6,286 bases of DNA from an uncultured Erysipelotrichaceae bacterium (GTDB lineage Bacteria > Bacillota_I > Bacilli_A > RF39 > UBA660), in NCBI GenBank assembly GCA_902772675.1, contig CACYBN010000120.1, positions 1 through 6,286 on the forward strand, written 5' to 3'. The notes under the pieces were generated by a model, which was given only the letters and a program-made list of their open reading frames with translations, was not told the origin of the DNA and did no database searches. Positions 5,460 to 6,286 of this stretch are shown here, one piece after another; position 1 is the first letter of the stretch, and the number at the start of each line of letters is the position of its first letter. Position numbers and translations under genes: made by a program.

Positions 5460-6188
5460 ATGGAAAAAGATTTTTATGAAAAAATAAACAATTGGGATTT
5501 TTCAATGATAAAAAGAGAAGATGAAAATCTAACAAATTGGGATATGATTGATTTATTAAAAAGAGAAGTAAATGAAGAAAGCCACGTTCTAGATTTAGGA
5601 ACAGCAGGCGGAGAAAAAGTTTTAAAATACTATCCAGATTGTTATGTCTTAGGAACAGACTATTCTAAAGAAATGATAAAAACTGCTAATAAGAATTTAG
5701 AAAAGTCTGGTAAATAGAAAATAGAGTTTCGTATAATGGACAATTTAAAAATGGATGTAGAGGATGATTTTTTTGATTGTGTAACAGCTAGACACACTGT
5801 AACTGATCCAGACCAAATATTTAAAAAGTTAAAACATGGGGGATTATTATTAATTCGTGGTGTTGATAAAATGGATTGTTATGAATTAAAAAGAGTTTAT
5901 GGAAAAGGACAAGGATTTAATGATGAAATACCAATAAGTGTAATTGATTATTTAAATGTATTAGATGCTGGATTCAAAGATGTAGAATTAGTTCCTATTC
6001 ATGTAAGAGAATTTTATAAAACAAAAGATGATTTAATAGCTTTATTAATGAAAACTCCAATTTTAGATGAATTTGAAGATAAAGAGTTAGATTTAGCTAA
6101 AATAGATGAGTATATAAAAAATCATACTTATGAAAAAGGAATACTATTAATAAGAAGATATTATGGAATAAGTGCAAGAAAAGAGTAA
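5460..6188 (+). pseudogene. Class I SAM-dependent methyltransferase interrupted by one in-frame TAG
   Basis: One frame runs from ATG 5460 to TAA 6186-6188 (242 positions), with a single TAG at 5715-5717 (position 86). Before the TAG are the Rossmann motif I VLDLGTAGGE (43-52) and the acidic residue ending strand 2, GTDYS (Asp67), which hold S-adenosylmethionine. After it, with no frame change, come KIEFRIMDNLKMD, FFDCVTARHTVTDP (strand 4 region) and LKHGGLLLIRGVDK, the normal continuation of the same fold. Both pieces are therefore one gene. Split, neither half is a complete enzyme: the first 85 residues lack strands 3-7, and the second ORF (ATG 5736) lacks the cofactor site and has no Shine-Dalgarno site. 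A single-base change (for example from AAG or CAG) would create the TAG. Sequencing error, recent nonsense mutation and amber suppression are the alternatives. The substrate is unknown; the start is supported by AAGGG five bases upstream. Confidence 0.75.
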
Positions 6189-6192
6189 ATAC

Positions 6193-6220
6193 TTGAAAAT
6201 TTTTTTAAATATGATATAAT
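6193..6220 (+). promoter_or_regulatory. Promoter of the gene entering at the right edge
   Basis: TTGAAA (6193-6198), a 16-base spacer and TATAAT (6215-6220) with TG at 6212-6213 make a good extended -10 promoter. It starts five bases after the methyltransferase stop. Transcription near 6227 would give a 5' UTR of about 19 nt. Confidence 0.75.
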
Positions 6221-6245
6221 ATACGTCGATTAAAGGGGGCATACT

Positions 6246-6286
6246 ATGTTTACTTTAGAAGAAATCGATAAATTAGAAGTATTAAA
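6246..6286 (+). CDS. N-terminus of an unidentified protein, cut by the window edge
   Basis: The ATG at 6246 follows AAAGGGGG (6232-6239) by six bases and lies about 20 bases after a predicted transcription start. Thirteen codons are visible (MFTLEEIDKLEVL), a charged, probably helical start with no signal peptide. This is too little for identification. The promoter and ribosome-binding site are the main support that it is a real gene start. Confidence 0.7.
   Translation, partial: MFTLEEIDKLEVL

Noticed and set aside
5736..6188. Independent 150-residue gene starting at ATG 5736
   Set aside because: It is in the same frame as the upstream 85-codon ORF and completes the same methyltransferase fold. 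It lacks motif I for cofactor binding and has no ribosome-binding site.

Overview
The window comes from a strongly AT-rich, low-GC Gram-positive-type bacterium. Codons prefer A or T in the third position, arginine is mostly AGA, Shine-Dalgarno sites are GGAGG-like, and promoters carry a TATAAT -10 box. Tryptophan is read from TGG, and no intact gene contains an internal TGA, so the standard bacterial code (table 11) fits. An uncultured Bacillota lineage (gut Bacilli or Mollicutes-like relatives, or a low-GC Clostridia) is an inference from composition and gene style, not a proven placement. All recognisable genes lie on the + strand.

Layout. Positions 1-758 hold the 3' end of an FtsX/MacB-type ABC permease, translationally coupled (TAATG overlap) to its ATPase. 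A terminator that overlaps the ATPase stop codon follows. Positions 814-1362 encode a small membrane-anchored protein with an extracellular domain, followed by about 150 bases of unexplained sequence and a clear terminator. Positions 1579-4188 encode a full-length Ca2+-type P-type ATPase, and 4242-5222 encode tryptophanyl-tRNA synthetase (trpS). Positions 5224-5459 carry the only textbook TTGACA/-10 promoter in the window and a roughly 200-nt structured leader. The leader feeds a class I SAM-dependent methyltransferase gene (5460-6188) that is broken, or recoded, by one in-frame TAG. A promoter, a ribosome-binding site and the first 13 codons of another gene end the window.

Most of these are independent housekeeping or transport transcription units, not one operon. 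Three of the junctions are built the same way: terminator hairpin, T-run, -10 box, Shine-Dalgarno site and ATG follow one another within about 60-75 bases, so the predicted 5' UTRs are very short. The methyltransferase is the exception. Its leader contains several complementary segments that cannot all pair at once, a strong Shine-Dalgarno site with no normal start codon after it, and several mini-ORFs. That organisation resembles attenuator leaders of inducible genes such as ribosome-targeting antibiotic-resistance genes. I could not match it to a known riboswitch class. It is the best candidate here for something undescribed, and the nonsense codon in its target gene is the second point of interest.
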